From Silene conica (Eukaryota; Streptophyta; Magnoliopsida; Caryophyllales; Caryophyllaceae), in contig CM055312.2 in assembly GCA_029255685.2 (NCBI GenBank), positions 53,354,202 to 53,418,201 on the forward strand: a stretch of 64,000 bases of DNA, given 5' to 3'. The translations under genes and the position numbers were made by a program. Below are positions 53,696 through 64,000 of the stretch, piece by piece. The notes beneath the pieces are model-generated. The model saw nothing but the letters and a program-made list of their open reading frames with translations. It did not search any database and was not told the origin of the DNA. Within the stretch, counting starts at the first letter, position 1. Each line of letters starts with the position of its first letter.

Positions 53696-54883
53696 ATGGC
53701 TCGATCACGATCTTCATCTCCTAAAAATCAATCACACCATTCATCTACTCGTCCACAAGTGTTAAGTAATGTCCATACCAAACAGAAAGGGCCTGGGGAG
53801 GATGATATTTTACGTACAAAAGCGATGCATGAAGTTAACCTAATCCCTGGTTTGTCGTTTGAGGATGAGGAAAATCCTGATGAAAACTTTGAACTAGTAA
53901 CCCACAGAAGAAAGAAGAAGGCATCTCAGACCCCAGCAATCACTATTGAACCCATTGTCATGACTGAAACAGAGGAGCCTGTTCTGTTTCAGTTTACAGC
54001 TGATGATACTCGTGAGGAAATTGAATACTGGAGCCAAGCCGTGTACTGTTTTGTCCTAGGGGCAAACCCTCCATGGGAGATCCTTAATGGCTATATCCAT
54101 CGTGTCTGGGGCAAGCATGGCATTGATAAGGTATCGTTTTTACCTAATGGAATCTTTATGGTTAGATTTAAGGATATGGTTGGTAAGGAGGCTGTTTTGA
54201 ATGCGGGGTATCATATGTTCGATAATAAACCCCTTATTGTCAAAGCATGGCAAGAGAACATTGACTTGTTGAAAGAGGATGTGAAAATAGTGCCCTCATG
54301 GATTAGGATACATGGTTTACCTCTTAAATTTTGGGGTAAATGTCTCCCTACTATTGCTAGTATGGTTGGCACATATGTGAAATCTGATTTGGCAACAGCA
54401 GCAAAGACTAGACTTGGCTTTGCAAGAACAATGGTGGAACTGACTGTAGGGCAAAAATTCCCTACCTCAGTGAAATTTAAGGATGAGAATGGAGGTATTG
54501 TTGAAGTTCAAATAGAATATGAATGGAAACGTGTTATTTGTGCTAAATGTAAGGGTATGGGTCATGAAAGTCCTACCTGTCGAAGGATGCTTGGGGCAAA
54601 ACCCAGACCACAACCAAAAAGGGTATGGCAGCCTGTACCAGTGCAGAAACATGTTGCTCTATCTGACAAGGAATTCCCTGCTTTGCCAGTTACTGCCTCA
54701 GTCACTAGACCTCCATATCCAAGGGTAACTTCTTCTGTTCCACCAGTAACTCCTGCTGGGGAACAGGAAAGGTTACAACAGGGGGAAGGATCAAGGGTTA
54801 ATGGCCATCAACAGAGTCCACAGGAAAAGGAAAGTCAAGTTCATGATACTGGTAACCTCACTACTACCATGTCTCATGAATAA
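53696..54883 (+). CDS. LINE-2 ORF1: DUF4283 / zf-CCHC protein
   Basis: A 395-residue protein with no visible damage. The first 80 residues are basic and Ser-rich. A DUF4283-like region covers about residues 100-260 (YCFVLGANPPW, PSWIRIHGLPLKFWGK). A CX2CX4HX4C knuckle follows at residues 282-295 (CAKCKGMGHESPTC), then a Pro/Gln-rich tail. It would bind the LINE RNA and form the retrotransposition particle. The start is the first ATG after the 5' UTR. The stop (54881-54883) overlaps the ORF2 start at 54876, so the two genes share eight bases in different frames. Confidence 0.93.
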   Translation: MARSRSSSPKNQSHHSSTRPQVLSNVHTKQKGPGEDDILRTKAMHEVNLIPGLSFEDEENPDENFELVTHRRKKKASQTPAITIEPIVMTETEEPVLFQFTADDTREEIEYWSQAVYCFVLGANPPWEILNGYIHRVWGKHGIDKVSFLPNGIFMVRFKDMVGKEAVLNAGYHMFDNKPLIVKAWQENIDLLKEDVKIVPSWIRIHGLPLKFWGKCLPTIASMVGTYVKSDLATAAKTRLGFARTMVELTVGQKFPTSVKFKDENGGIVEVQIEYEWKRVICAKCKGMGHESPTCRRMLGAKPRPQPKRVWQPVPVQKHVALSDKEFPALPVTASVTRPPYPRVTSSVPPVTPAGEQERLQQGEGSRVNGHQQSPQEKESQVHDTGNLTTTMSHE

Positions 54884-57800
54884 TATAGGGTTTTGGAATG
54901 TTAGGGGGCTTAACCATGTAAATAAACAAATTACAGTTAAGAGTTTTTTACAGAATAAAGAGGCATGCTTATTTGGCTTGCTTGAGACCAAAATAAATGG
55001 TGAGAATGTGCAAAATATATCTAGTTCTATGCTAGAAGGGTGGTGTGTGACAACAAATTGTAGGTTGCATAAGGGAGGGAGGGTCTGGCTCCTTTGGAAG
55101 CCTACTATTTTTGATATTATGATTCTGCAGACCAATGCTCAATTTATTCATGCTAAGGCCAAGTGTATTGCTTCTCAGAAAGAGTTCTTAATAACTTTTG
55201 TCTATGCTTTCAATGAGGGGATAGACAGAATTCCTTTGTGGCAACACCTAACTGTGATTGCAGAGGGGTGTAGGTTACCTTGGGCAGTTGTAGGAGACTT
55301 CAACACTGTGATCAGCCCTGATGAAAGGCTGAGGGGAACTACAAGAGTGTCTGATATGGAGGATTTCATTGAGTGTCTGGATACCTGTGGTCTTACTGAT
55401 ATCCCAGCCACAGGAGCTTTCTATACCTGGACCAACAAAAGGGAAGCTCATCAAAGGAAGTATAGCAGGTTGGACAGATTTTTAATTAATACCAAATGGA
55501 CAGATAATTTTCCTGAAATGCAGGCTCATTTCCACCCTGGAGGATTTTTTGATCATAATCCATGTATTGTCAGTAACATTAAGTTGGGAGGGAGAAGGAA
55601 TACAAACTTTAAGTATTTCAACATGTGGGGATCAGCTCCTGAGTTCCAAGCTCATATAAGTAATGGTTGGAACAGGAATGTGGCAGGAACACTGATGTTT
55701 GCTCTGGTTAAAAAATTGAAAGGACTTAAACCTATTCTCAAAGGTCTGAATGATAAATGCTATTCTGATGTAGAGGTATCAGCAAGTAAAGCTAGTCTTC
55801 TGCTGGAACATATTCAACTCCAAATTCAAGGAGATCCTTCTAATACAGATCTGATAAGTCAGGAGCTAGATTTACTAAAAGAGGTGAAGCACTGGACTCA
55901 AGCCAAGTTCAGTTTTTTGAAGCAAAAAGCTAAGGTAGCATGGATTGATGAAGGGGATAGTAACTCTGCTATTTTCCACAGAGCAATCAAAAAGAGATGT
56001 ATGACAAATACGATAGTTCAGATTGAGGATAAAAATGGACTGCTGTGCACTGACAAGGAGAGCATTCAAGCAGCATTCCTAGCATTCTATACAGCCCTCC
56101 TAGGCTCTAATGCTCCTACTGACCCTGTGAGAGATGAGGTGCTGCAACATGGGCACTTATGCACAGAGGATCACATTCTTGCTCTAAATACTGAGGTGAC
56201 TGCTGAGGAGATCAAGGCAATTGTTTTCTCTATTCCAAATGACAAAGCCCCAGGTCCTGATGGGTTTACCAGTGCTTTCTTTAAAGATGCATGGGACATA
56301 GTTGGTAATGACCTTTGTAAAGCAGTCCAGGATTTTTTTGTTCATGGCCAGCTCCTTACCCAGATAAATGCAACTAATATCACTCTCATTCCTAAAACTG
56401 ACAGGCCTACTTCAGTTAGCCATTTCAGACCAATAGCTTGTTGTAACCTTGTCTATAAGGTTATATCAAAGCTGCTATGTAACAGACTGGCATCTATACT
56501 CCCAGACCTTGTCCATGAGAACCAAGGGGCCTTCATCAAAGGCAGATCTATCATGGAAAATGTGCTCATTTGCCAAGACATTATCCACCATTATTCCAGA
56601 AAGAATGTCACCCCAAGATGTTTGTTTAAAATTGACCTTCAAAAGGCTTATGACACAGTTGAATGGACCTTTTTGGAACAACTGATGCAGGGCTTGAGGT
56701 TTCCTTCTCATTTTACTGGCCTAGTGATGCAATGTGTGACAACCACTCAATTTACCCTTTCCTTGAATGGCAATAACTTTGGGTATTTCAAAGGGAAAAG
56801 AGGTCTTAGACAAGGGGACCCCATATCTCCTCTGCTGTTCACTCTATGTATGGAATACCTTACCAGATTGATCAAGTATGCAACTCAGAAATGGCCTTTC
56901 CAATACCATCCTCTTTGCAAAACCTTGAAGCTTACTCATCTCATGTTTGCTGATGATTTACTAATGTTTTGTAAGGGCAAGCCAGCATCTATATGGTTAC
57001 TCATGAGAGCTTTTGCTTCCTTCTCTAAAACAACAGGACTTAAACTCAACAACTCTAAGTCTGAAATTTTTTTTAATGGGGTTCAGGAGGATTTGAAGAT
57101 TGGCATTATCCATGCAACTGGGTTCAGAGAAGGGTCTTTCCCCTTTAAGTACCTAGGTGTCCCTATCCAGCCTGGCAAGATATCAAAACATGACTGCTTA
57201 TCCTTGACAGAAAGAATGGTGGCTAGGATCAGGAGTATTGGGGCCAAAAAACTTTCTTATGCTGGGAGGGTGACTCTTATAAATTCTGTTCTGAATACTC
57301 TTCAGAATTACTGGGCACAAATGTTTGTGATTCCTAAGAGCATCATCAATCGTATAAGTGCTATTTGCAGGAACTTCTTATGGGCTAGTCATTCTGAATA
57401 CCAAAGAGTACCTCTTGTGGCTTGGGAGAGGGTTACTCTTCCTAAAGATCAGGGAGGGCTGGGGATAAAAAATGCTGAAATATGGAACATGGCTGCTGTG
57501 GGGAAGCTTGTCAACTAGATATATACTAAGGAGGATAGGCTATGGATCAAATGGATCAGTGATGTTTACCTCAAGGATCAGAATTGGGATGATTATATTC
57601 CAGCTAATGACTCATCTTGGGTATGGAAATCAGTTTGCAAAGTGAAAAATCGTATTAAGCAGGGTTTTGTCATGAATAAATGGGACCAGCATCCACAAGG
57701 GTATACCATCAAAAGTTGTTATCAATGGCTTAGCACTGATGTACCAGTACAAGCCTGGACTAATCTTGTATGGAACAGCCTGAATATCCCAAAACATTCC

Positions 57801-58235
57801 ATGGTCACATGGTTAAGACTCCAGGAAGGGATGAACACTATGAGTAAGTTATACAGGATTGGGTGTTGTCAAAATGACTTATGCTTATTGTGTCAAAGGC
57901 AATCAGAAACTACAGTTCACCTATTTGAGGAGTGCAGTTATACTGTAAGAGTCCATGGGCTGCTGCAACACTGGTTTGGGAGTATGAACATGAAAGTTTC
58001 CAGCATGAATTCAGGGAATCAGAAGCAAATGCAATGGAAAATTAGAGCTGCTATCTTTAATGGTTTTCATTATCATATCTGGCAACAACGAAATAATGCT
58101 CGAATAGAGGAATACCTGGTTAGACCTGAAGTTCTTGCTAATCGTATAATTAGTGATGTTCGGAATCGTTTGAGGAGTAGAAAAGATGGAATTGATGATC
58201 AGACCAATGCTTGGTTTGTTTTTTGTTGTCAATGA
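54876..58235 (+). pseudogene. LINE-2 ORF2: endonuclease, reverse transcriptase, zf-RVT; one nonsense codon
   Basis: About 1120 codons in one frame. The endonuclease begins at once (NIGFWNVRGLN, residues 3-13) and shows LLETK, VVGDFN near residue 145, YSRLDRFLIN and FFDHNPC (Asp-His) near residue 228. Reverse transcriptase covers about residues 440-760: APGPDGF, ITLIPKTDRP, GLRQGDPISP and the catalytic MFADD (56942-56956). zf-RVT lies near residues 990-1030 (CLLCQRQSETTVHLFEEC). There is no RNase H. The only damage seen is TAG at 57516-57518, where a Trp codon is likely (context VNxIYTKEDRLW). Coding resumes in the same frame to TGA at 58233-58235. The start at 54876 is preferred over the upstream ATG at 54801 because the domain begins there. 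Confidence 0.92.
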
Positions 58236-58345
58236 ATGTAAATGCCTTCCCTGGGGCTCGAACCAGGGAACTCTTGTAACCGTTTTTGATATATAATATA
58301 CGTCACACTCACATTTCACCAAAAAAAAAAAAAAAAAAAAAAAAA
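58236..58345 (+). other. LINE-2 3' UTR with stem-loop and poly(A)
   Basis: The UTR contains ccctggggctcgaaccaggg (about 58249-58268), whose CCCTGG and CCAGGG arms can pair around an eight-base loop; it may be a recognition hairpin for the LINE reverse transcriptase. Poly(A) runs 58321-58345. Confidence 0.6.
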
Positions 58346-58681
58346 ACTCGTTGTAAACCCAAATTTCTAGTTATTTCTCTAACCAACCTTACTTTACACA
58401 TCAATCTACCCCATATAAGGACATCTTTGACCACCGTGTTGACAACCGTTGGAAAGCCTGTACTCCCACCTTTCCAACGAGTTCAAGAACACCCTAAACC
58501 GACCTCGTTTGCTATCTCAAACCTCGACTAAAAGTAACCCCATCACAAACGCTGAAACTTTTGCCAAAATGTGATGTTTGACAATAAATTTTTTATAAAA
58601 GGTGGTGTTTGACAAATTATTTTTTTGAAGGTGGTGTTTGGAAGAAAAAGTTTTTTAAAGGTGGTGTTAGACAAGAAACCC
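58346..58681. mobile_element. Right arm of the MULE
   Basis: LINE-2 target copy (58346-58361), then the right TIR (about 58380-58681), which is the inverted match of 34856-35049 plus 53309-53412. It contains four aaaggtggtgtt-type subrepeats near the end. Confidence 0.85.
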
Positions 58682-58690
58682 TTAATTATA

Positions 58691-59204
58691 AATCGTATAC
58701 ACGTTATCAGATATTAAAGTAGTCGATACATTAATAATGGTCTGATAAAAATTACGATATTGTATAATTAGCTAAATTAATATAACTGCTTATATTAATA
58801 CACGAATTCAATATTTAATTAAATATAACTGTTTATATTTAATTTACGAATTAATCATGTAATCCGTATTAGCTAACATTATTTAATCCGTATTAAATAA
58901 TTATCTCAACATCTCATTGACTAATTTAATAGTCAATCCCTCTGACTAACTGTTTAGTCGTATTCAGCATAAATGTGACTGTATTTTCATACCTTCACAT
59001 CTCTCAGACGTGTCCTATAGGTGTGACGTATAGGGACCAGTTGATCACCGCCATCCGTATGACAATAACGTCAAACTTATCTAGCAAGCCAGACGTTATT
59101 GATAAACGTGGATCAACTGATAATAATACCAAAGTATGCCCTTGTGATCCTTTAAGAGATTTAATAAGTCATTGTACTAACTATCAAGGTCACCAGCCCC
59201 AACA
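58691..59204 (-). mobile_element. Copia 5' LTR, outer part
   Basis: Continues the LTR begun at 34371 after the MULE. The plus-strand end is ccccaaca at 59204, so the minus-strand start is TGTTGGGGCTGG, typical for copia LTRs. The five bases after it (gtatg) would be the target duplication; the partner copy is not in view. Confidence 0.82.
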
Positions 59205-60268
59205 GTATGATGGATTCTGGTTTAGGATCCTTGTTTTGGTGTTTTAACATGTTTGGAGATCTGTAACATATGCTAGTTGGGTATGAGTTCGACCTTGTTA
59301 GTAATTTTGGATCTAGCTTTATGAAGGATGTTGATTGTTGAGTAATAGTCGAGAGTTGTGAAGCCCTTTGGTAATGTGATACCTTGTATCGTTGATGAAC
59401 TAGATGTGAATGACCCAAATTGAGTTTAGGAAGCCTTGAGAGTTGTGTGATTGAAAGAGTTTCCTTTTGAGGTGTGTAAGAAACCATGATGATGACTCAT
59501 TTATGGATTGAGTGGTTAGTGATTTCCGTAATCCGAAGAGTTACTTTCCTCCTTAATCTTAAACCTCTTTTGTTCATACTTTTGTTCTTTTGTTGTTTTT
59601 GCCTCTTTTCTCTCTTGTTGAGCATCGTCCTTAGCCTTGAAGATGACAGTTTATGAAGCCTTGTTTTGGGTTAGTTTCCTTGTTGACCTCTTTGTGCTTT
59701 AAGATCTTTGAAAGGCCGACCCGACCCTCTTTGGTTGATGATATGTAGCTTTCATCCCTGTGTTTTGTTTGAAGTATTCAAAATATTTTCCATTTATATA
59801 TTTTATAACCAATTTGAGTTACCTAACTTTTGTTTTTGAAAATCTTAATTTCTGTTACAACCTTACCTATATTTACGGATTCGAAAATGAAAGTTTACTT
59901 TCGAAATGACATGTATTGAAAAACTTGAAATGGTATATAATTTTGATTGATTTAGTGTTGATTTGATATAAGACGTGTTATTGGAGACGTCTAATAACTC
60001 GTATTACGCTTGTCGACATATGATATGATTTAGTTTTGGACTAGTCCTTGATTTGGAATGTCGGCTTCTTGAATGCGCAACGAGAATCCTCTTGTTCCAT
60101 TGACGAGGACTGGTGCCTTTGGAAATTCTCTTTGAAATCTTTGAAAGAAATCTAAGTTTTGGAATATCAAATTTTGGTAAACGCTTTGGTTATTTACCTT
60201 GTCTTTACAACTTACCGTTATTCTGCTTTCAAGTTTCGAGGACGAAACTTTTTAAAAGGTGGGGTGAT
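59205..60268 (+). mobile_element. 3' internal end of a second chromovirus-type element
   Basis: About 1.06 kb without credible ORFs, ending in ttcgaggacgaaactttt and a polypurine tract (aaaaggtggggtgat, 60254-60268) directly before an LTR start. That phrase is the usual end of chromovirus internal regions in plants. Pol would lie to the left of the copia insertion and is not seen here. Confidence 0.6.
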
Positions 60269-61006
60269 TGTAACACTCCGTAATTTCCAAGTCATTATAT
60301 ATTATTAAAATCTTATTTTAATAATAAGTATGTTCCACAATAAAGAAATTTCCATTTAAAATATATTGTTTTTGACAATGATATTAATATGTCCGTCTTA
60401 AACTTATACTCCTTAAACTTGTGAAATGTTACTCTGTCCTTGTTACTAATTTTAAGATTTTAAATGAATATTTAGCTCTTGCTTATAAAATAAAGGTTTT
60501 ATCTCGTTTTCTTAGCTTTCCATCGCAACCGAAAACACCTTATGACGAGTTCTGTGGAGGAAATTATGCCAAAAATACGAAAGGCTGTCACGGACCATCC
60601 ATAAACGAGACACTCGCTCGTTGCTTACTCTTTACTCTTTTCCACATGTCCTTAGGGACACTTGGCTAAGTATGAGAACTTTACCTTGCTGCCCAAGGTC
60701 AACCTCATCCTTCCTTCTTCTTCAATCCTTTACTTATTTTTCAGCAAAAGCTAATAAAACACAAAAGAAGAAGAACACCATTGTTGTGCATCTCCACCGT
60801 AAAACGATCGTAAAATCTTCGTTTCTTATCGGTTTTCGACGATTTTCGCGCCTATCTCTTCCTCTCCACGCCCTTCATCTTTCTAGGTAAGAAAAGTATC
60901 AAATTTATTCCTTAATATACTATGGTCGTGGCCTTTAAGACACGGTTCTCTTAGCTAACCTCGTTATTTGTGTGTAGCTAGTTCGCTGTCCAAACCGGAG
61001 TGGCTT
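60269..61006 (+). mobile_element. 3' LTR of the second chromovirus-type element, first part
   Basis: Starts tgtaacactccgtaatttcc. It includes a transcribed-leader-like part ending in tctttctaggtaagaaa (about 60880), a plausible splice donor. It is cut at 61007 by another LTR; the preceding ggctt (61002-61006) is the likely duplication. The remainder would lie beyond the window. Confidence 0.7.
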
Positions 61007-64000
61007 TGTAATACCCCGTATTTTAGCATCGGTCAACAACTGTCAAACCGTGTTTTATAAAAACAGAATGTTTATAAAGTATTTTACGAGAATTGTTATT
61101 GTTTTATAAATCGTATTTCTTCGATTATTTCGTATTTCACAATCATTTTATATTTGATGATTATTTCATGAAATGACATTTTATCGTGTTTCTTTAATTC
61201 TAATAATACATTTATAATTTAATATATTTTCTATTTATATTTATTTCTCATCTATACTTAATTTCTATTTTTTTTTATTATTTAAGTCGTAATTATATTT
61301 AAACTCAATATTCTTTATATATATCCTTATAATTAACTTTTTAAACTCTATACATAGTTTTTTTTAGTATAAATAATTTATACGTAATCGTTATTTTAAG
61401 TTATGGGTGGAGGTCGAGATATAAAAGAATTATTGCATCGATATGTGTAATGGGCCGAGTAAGATAAGCAACGGACCCGGTTACCAAGACTAAACTACTT
61501 GAAACCCTAAACATTACCATCAACGCAAAGATAATCCATCGACAAACACTCGACCTATCCGTCGACATATCTATCAAACAACCCTAATCACAACCAACGC
61601 ATAATCTGCCTCCATCACCTAGGAACCCTAATCAACCCGAGAAATTTCACCTGCCTCCTACTCCATCTAATCCTATGACAAGAGTGGTCTTTCGTGGGTT
61701 GAAGAAGAAGCAAAAGAGAAAGAAAAAAATGAAGCAAGAACAGCCAACACCCTTGTCGTTTATCCTTGCGCTATAGTGAGTTCGTAAGTGGTTTATCGTG
61801 CTTTTTCATACCTTCGAATCTGAGTAATATAGTTGTAGGTAATCTTGGTAGTACGAATAACATGTTTATCGTCTTTAAACCACCATAAGACCATCAAAAC
61901 CGTCACAACAATGGCCATGAATGTCGACAGTAACAGCTTTATGCGTTTTCTGATGCGTTTCTGTTTCGTTTTTAATTGTCATTTCGAAGCTGTTTATCGT
62001 TTTTTATTTGCTTATTTTTACTTTTGGTTAATAGTAGTAGGATGTGGGTTCATGTGGGTGGTTTTAGGGTGGTGCTTGGTGACCGGAGCACCACCACAAG
62101 AGGGCTGATGTGGGTCGTGTATAACAAGGAAAACAGGGGTGCGTATTGGTGTGTGTGTGTCAACGTGTTGGTGAGGCTGTTTCAGGTGTTTTGAGGGGTG
62201 TCGAGGCCTGGTTGTTTCCACCAGAGAGTCATGGGAAGTGAGTAGTGTTAGGTGGTGCGTAGGGTACGTGTTTGGTGGCTGGAGTCCCGGTGGCAGAGCG
62301 GAGAACAGTGGTAGCGTCAAAACAGAGTATAAGGGGGCTGTTTGTGTTGCGTTTTTATAACGTCTATAGAGGAGGCTACAAGGGAAAAGACGAGTTTTAG
62401 GGACCTCCTATGAGACCACCGTGGGTCAGTGGTGACCACTGTGGTGGCCAGTGGAGCAGTTGGGCCTGGTGGTGGAGGTGGAAGACGTGAGAAGAGAGAG
62501 AGTTGAAGGGGCTGGAAACGGAATGAGTTTGGGTCGTGTGTGGGCTGGTTTAGGCAGTGATGGTGGCTGTTAGGGTAGCCTCGAGTGGTGGCCAGGTGGT
62601 GGATGTTGTGGGTGGTAGTGTGGACTAGAGGTCATGACCCATCGTAGTGGTTATTGGTGGTCTGGTTGGTGGTAATAGTGGCGGGAAAAGAGATTATCGG
62701 GGCTGTTTGGAGTCTGTTGCGTTGGGGCTGTTTATCCTTCGTTTTTTTTATACATTGTATCATGGTAATAAGAATGGGTGCTATTATTATTAGCTTTATT
62801 ATTATTATCATTGTTATTATTCATTCTTGCCTATTATTATTATGGTTAGTATTGGTATTGTTATTATTATAAGTTTATTATTAGTATTTATTGTATTTGT
62901 GGTTATTAATATTATTTGATTAAGTTATGTTTGATATTGTTAATAGTTCAAATTGTTTAGTTCATGTTTATTTAGTTGGGATCAATTAGTTTAATTAGTT
63001 GATCTGGTTTTGTTAATTTGTTTAAATAGTGTTGTGACGGTAATTTCAAGTAATCACCTAAGTAAGTTAATTGACTAGTCGTGCTTAATAGTCTCGTTAT
63101 GCATAATACATTATTTGGATAATTAAATTGATTAGTTGATATATTATATTGGTTTACGTAGTTATATTAGTTAGTAATTATGTATATTATTTTATTAGGT
63201 GTTGGGTATGTGATGGAATGATTTAACTCATTGGATGTTAGCGGCGTAATGGGATTAAATTGCTATCCAGGTAGGATACACTGACCTTATACTCTACGAT
63301 GTGTTATGAATGGATGTGGTATTGTGTGTTATGGATGCCGAATATGATTTATATGAGAATGATATGGGTTGGATTGATTGTGGATTATTGGTAATGGCAT
63401 GAGCATTTCATTATTTGATAGCATGATTGAATAATTATATCGTTGCATTCATGAGCATAGCATATGCATTGGTTACTGAGAAAGTTATGGTCAGATATTG
63501 TTCTGATATAAAGCCCAGGGTGGTTCTGCAGACCAGGCCTGGTGTCTTATCAGCTATTGAGCTGGTGTTCGGTGACGACCGATTATAGTCTGCCGCGAGG
63601 TTCGGTATGGCTTGGTGCAAGGGTATGAGTTTGAGTTTGCGATTGTGATTGAGCTCGAGCACATCATGGCATTTGCATATAATATTTGTTGCATTATTTA
63701 TTATTGTGTTATCCTACTCAACCGCGAGGTTGACAGTGTATTCGTGTACACCTACGATGATCCAGAATGTGGAGTAGATTCTACAGGTCAGAGACAGATG
63801 GACTAGAAGCTTGGGCAAGGAGAAAGACATGGCTTTGACCTACTTAGAATTAGATCACATACTTAGATGTTATCAGTTGTACTTTTATTCTTTGCGTAAT
63901 AGTTGTAATACCAAAAGTTTAAATTTAATCAGTTTTTATATAAAGTACTTTGGTTTGTTTACTTTGTTATTCACTACCTCGGACATTCCGAGATGGTAAC
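61007..64000 (+). mobile_element. Tekay-related LTR, runs off the window
   Basis: Starts tgtaataccccgtattttag and stops at the window edge about 80 bases before the expected ggggtgttaca end. The first 2 kb match the array LTRs only moderately. From about 63270 on the match is very close, with roughly 160 bp (63430-63590) apparently identical to LTR 1. It has the same block order, with a weaker ATT-rich part at 62780-62930. Whether an internal region follows cannot be seen. Confidence 0.88.

Larger units (their letters stand above)
53627..58345 (+). mobile_element. L1-type LINE (LINE-2), nearly full length
   Basis: A 4.7-kb non-LTR element with a 16-bp target duplication (actcgttgtaaaccca, 53611-53626 and 58346-58361), a 69-bp 5' UTR, overlapping ORF1 and ORF2, an 85-bp 3' UTR and about 25 A. 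A full-length duplication plus a single ORF2 stop indicates a recent, complete insertion. It belongs to a different L1 lineage from the LINE at the left of the window: no RNase H domain after zf-RVT, and different ORF1 wording. Confidence 0.95.
34856..58681. mobile_element. Mutator-like (MULE) non-autonomous TIR element, split by two insertions
   Basis: Left end gggttttttgtttaacacc. The right end, read in reverse, is gggtttcttgtctaacacc. A 9-bp duplication (ttaattata, 34847-34855 and 58682-58690) fits Mutator-like elements. The inverted ends run about 300 bp: 34856-35049 continuing at 53309-53412, against 58681 down to about 58380. Each end starts with degenerate repeats of caaacaccaccttta. 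No transposase is present. Without the LTR array (35050-53303) and the second LINE (53627-58345) about 0.8 kb remains. The two TIRs differ noticeably, so the element is old relative to its guests. Confidence 0.85.

Noticed and set aside
58249-58268. tRNA-derived SINE remnant (ggctcgaacc)
   Set aside because: Only one short T-arm-like hairpin, inside the 3' UTR of LINE-2; no A box or SINE body.
59205-60268. Host gene between the copia LTR and 60269
   Set aside because: No ORF of note, and it ends in a polypurine tract directly before an LTR start, so it is retroelement DNA.
60421-60890. Two overlapping small ORFs as a host gene
   Set aside because: They lie inside an LTR leader, lack domains and end at a likely splice donor.

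Overview
This window is nuclear DNA from a flowering plant and consists almost entirely of nested transposable elements. The evidence is plant-type L1 LINEs (DUF4283 plus zinc-knuckle ORF1), a chromodomain Ty3/gypsy element of the Tekay/Del type, an Athila-like gag-protease element primed by tRNA-Asp, Ty1/copia pieces and a Mutator-like TIR element. I found no convincing host gene, rRNA or tRNA gene. Nesting this deep suggests heterochromatin. A eudicot of the Caryophyllales is only a hunch from the look of the LTRs.

Left half (1-28518): one degraded L1 LINE on the + strand, with its 5' end outside the window, is split by two insertions. A solo LTR (1255-4655, minus strand, duplication ttcag) sits in ORF1. 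An Athila-like element carrying only gag and protease (6682-24939, minus strand, duplication gggct) sits in the endonuclease part of ORF2. That element is itself split by a nearly whole Tekay chromovirus (12831-22872, plus strand, duplication gcagg). LTR divergence counted by eye is about 1.0% for the outer and 0.6% for the inner element, which agrees with the nesting order. The LINE resumes at 24945 and ends in a poly(A) tail at 28500-28518.

Middle (28519-34370): minus-strand Ty1/copia-related material. A non-autonomous copia-like element (LTR 30226-31467, followed by an initiator-Met primer site) interrupts the gag of a second copia element, whose leader, primer site and 5' LTR follow up to 34855 and resume at 58691-59204.

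Right half (34856-64000): the copia LTR is split by a Mutator-like element (34856-58681; roughly 300-bp inverted ends, 9-bp duplication ttaattata). Inside it lie a tandem array of a coding-free, Tekay-related LTR element (35050-53303; four LTRs sharing three internal regions, one outer duplication gtgtt) and a nearly intact L1 LINE (53627-58345; 16-bp duplication). Beyond 59205 comes the 3' end of another chromovirus (LTR from 60269), interrupted at 61007 by a further Tekay-related LTR that runs off the window.

The main candidates for something undescribed are these. (1) Two unrelated retrotransposons each carry 12-bp, TCGA-centred palindromes arranged in pairs about 21 bp (two helical turns) apart: 28 copies in the Athila-like element and 11 in the copia leader, with different palindrome sequences but the same spacing. 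(2) The four-LTR array of an element with no proteins of its own, which shares LTR ends, primer site, leader and polypurine tract with the protein-coding Tekay element in the same window. (3) Start/stop overlaps between ORF1 and ORF2 in both LINEs.
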